From assembly GCA_009779045.1 (NCBI GenBank), contig WREZ01000079.1:1-6118 (forward strand): 6,118 nucleotides of DNA, given 5' to 3'. Below are positions 6,011 through 6,118 of the stretch, one piece after another. The notes beneath the pieces were generated by a model. It had not been told where the DNA came from and searched no databases. It saw nothing but the letters and a program-made list of their open reading frames with translations. Position 1 is the stretch's first letter. Every line of letters begins with the position of its first letter. A program made the position numbers and the translations under genes. Source of the stretch: Candidatus Bathycorpusculum sp. (GTDB taxonomy: Archaea; Thermoproteota; Bathyarchaeia; Bathyarchaeales; Bathycorpusculaceae).

Positions 6011-6093
6011 AACTGTGTTATTTAGAACAGTTTGTGTCACTTAACACTTTTTTAGATGACTTTTGTCACAAATAGTCAATTTTTGTTGCAAAA
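6011..6093. repeat. Cluster of short inverted repeats downstream of nadE
   Basis: Several small dyads crowd this stretch: AACTGT (6011-6016) with ACAGTT (6027-6032); GTGT (6034-6037) with ACAC (6044-6047); TTTGTG (6031-6036) with CACAAA (6067-6072); TTTGTCACAAA (6062-6072), an odd-length palindrome; and TTTTG (6081-6085) with CAAAA (6089-6093). Base composition here is less A+C-biased than in nadE. It may be a structured RNA, a regulatory region for a gene beyond the right edge, or chance in AT-rich DNA. Confidence 0.3.
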
Positions 6094-6118
6094 CAGCCAC
6101 CATCACACCAACCCGTCA

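Noticed and set aside
5919..6118. tRNA or other known RNA gene in the right-hand intergenic stretch
   Set aside because: No T-loop GGTTCGA-type box, anticodon arm or CCA-proximal stem could be found on either strand.
1..6118. CRISPR array, insertion sequence, prophage or defence genes
   Set aside because: No regularly spaced direct repeats, transposase, integrase or terminal inverted repeats are visible; every sizeable gene has a recognised housekeeping or regulatory role.

Overview
This window is archaeal. It carries the large catalytic subunit of D-family DNA polymerase (DP2), which is found only in archaea, and geranylgeranylglyceryl phosphate synthase, which makes the first ether bond of archaeal membrane lipids. 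Upstream signals are archaeal too: TATA-like boxes, a GGTGAT Shine-Dalgarno sequence and an oligo(T) terminator. DP2 argues against the classical Crenarchaeota (Thermoprotei), which lack it. The AT-rich composition, the gene set and the style of the small winged-helix protein suggest a Bathyarchaeia- or Nitrososphaeria-like lineage, but this is only an impression from protein sequence.

Layout. Positions 1-141 (+) hold the C-terminal end of a MazG-like nucleotide pyrophosphohydrolase with a terminal cysteine cluster. A small winged-helix regulator (110-361, -) converges on it and overlaps it by 32 bases. Next on the minus strand is polC/DP2 (414-3872, -), complete, intein-free and starting at TTG. 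Upstream of it is a two-gene unit: an Elf1-like zinc-ribbon elongation factor (4734-5009, -), then GGGP synthase (3951-4715, -), closed by a T5-A-T6-C-T6 terminator at 3927-3945. A short divergent promoter region (about 5042-5081) separates this unit from ammonia-dependent NAD+ synthetase nadE (5082-5918, +). The last 200 bases (5919-6118) hold no confident gene but contain several small palindromes and one doubtful 36-codon ORF.

How the genes fit together. They are core housekeeping functions: replication (DP2, with a C-terminal PCNA-binding motif), transcription elongation (Elf1), membrane lipid synthesis (GGGP synthase), NAD synthesis (NadE), nucleotide-pool cleaning (MazG-like) and one small DNA-binding regulator. 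Apart from elf1-GGGPS, nothing in the sequence ties them into one pathway.

I see no mobile element, CRISPR array, tRNA or rRNA and no evidence of an undescribed defence or metabolic system. The points most worth a second look are structural: an uneven A+C excess of the plus strand that shapes the codon use of genes on both strands, inverted repeats over the winged-helix promoter and the polC ribosome binding site, a hairpin across the nadE stop codon, and the palindrome-rich right end.
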